From contig WTGT01000097.1 in NCBI GenBank assembly GCA_011523445.1, forward strand, positions 1 through 6,244: DNA of 6,244 bases. The letters are read 5' to 3'. This stretch comes from Paracoccaceae bacterium (GTDB lineage: Bacteria > Pseudomonadota > Alphaproteobacteria > Rhodobacterales > Rhodobacteraceae). A program made the position numbers and the translations under genes. Position 1 is the stretch's first letter. Every line of letters begins with the position of its first letter. The notes beneath the pieces were generated by a model that was given only the letters and a program-made list of their open reading frames with translations, was not told where the DNA came from and searched no databases. Positions 6,190 through 6,244 of this stretch are shown one piece after another.

Positions 6190-6199
6190 AAACCGGTTT
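6190..6199. repeat. 10-bp perfect palindrome AAACCGGTTT
   Basis: This perfectly self-complementary 10-mer lies in the non-coding DNA upstream of the integrase. Its CGGTTTC edge (6194-6200) recurs at 3535-3541, in the AACCG/CGGTT hairpin beyond the far end of the - strand operon. No other gene or RNA is visible between 6173 and 6244. Confidence 0.3.
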
Positions 6200-6244
6200 C
6201 CCGAAACTATCAAGGCATCTGGAACACCTTCGGAAAATCTCTTG

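Noticed and set aside
1..6244. CRISPR array, tRNA or rRNA genes
   Set aside because: No regularly spaced repeats, cloverleaf-like sequence or rRNA-like stretch was seen on either strand.

Overview
The window looks like bacterial chromosomal DNA from a defence island or integrative element. The left half is AT-rich, while the right half (about 4.7-6.1 kb) is visibly richer in G+C. Initiation is ordinary bacterial (Shine-Dalgarno sites, ATG/GTG/TTG starts) and TGA acts as a normal stop. An exported-protein signal peptide and the integrase type are compatible with a proteobacterium, but nothing here fixes the taxon.

Left block (1-2269, + strand). The 3' end of a DNA (cytosine-5) methyltransferase gene is followed 35 nt later by a 657-residue protein. 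That protein joins an N-terminal GHKL (HSP90/MutL/MORC-type) ATPase to a C-terminal PD-(D/E)XK-type nuclease-like domain. Together they form a candidate restriction-modification operon: the methyltransferase would mark self DNA and the ATPase-nuclease would act on unmarked DNA.

Middle block (2270-3665). A convergent gene (- strand, stop codons 23 bp apart) encodes an abortive-infection (Abi_C-like) protein with an R-x4-H motif of the kind seen in HEPN RNases. A 173-bp intergenic stretch separates it from a divergent 82-residue protein that looks like a minimal or N-terminally truncated GIY-YIG-type domain. The 162 bp after that hold a probable terminator for the - strand operon, a perfect 7-bp inverted repeat and a 13-bp palindrome.

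Right block (3666-6067, - strand). A tyrosine recombinase (R205, K279, H352-R355, H377, Y386) comes first in transcription. Its stop overlaps the start of a signal-peptide gene by ATGA. That second gene is cut by a single in-frame TGA at codon 90, and the same frame then runs open for another 259 codons. The 89-residue and 256-residue reading frames are therefore most simply one interrupted gene of about 349 codons. The rest, to 6244, is upstream of the integrase and contains palindromes whose cores resemble ones at 3526-3625 on the other side of this block. They are possible recombination-site remnants, but the evidence is weak.

The genes read as layered defence carried or moved by a recombinase: R-M at the left, a suspected suicide RNase next to it, a small nuclease-like protein, then the integrase module. 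The most interesting unit is the methyltransferase plus ATPase-nuclease pair. The best structural oddity is the stop codon inside the exported-protein gene.
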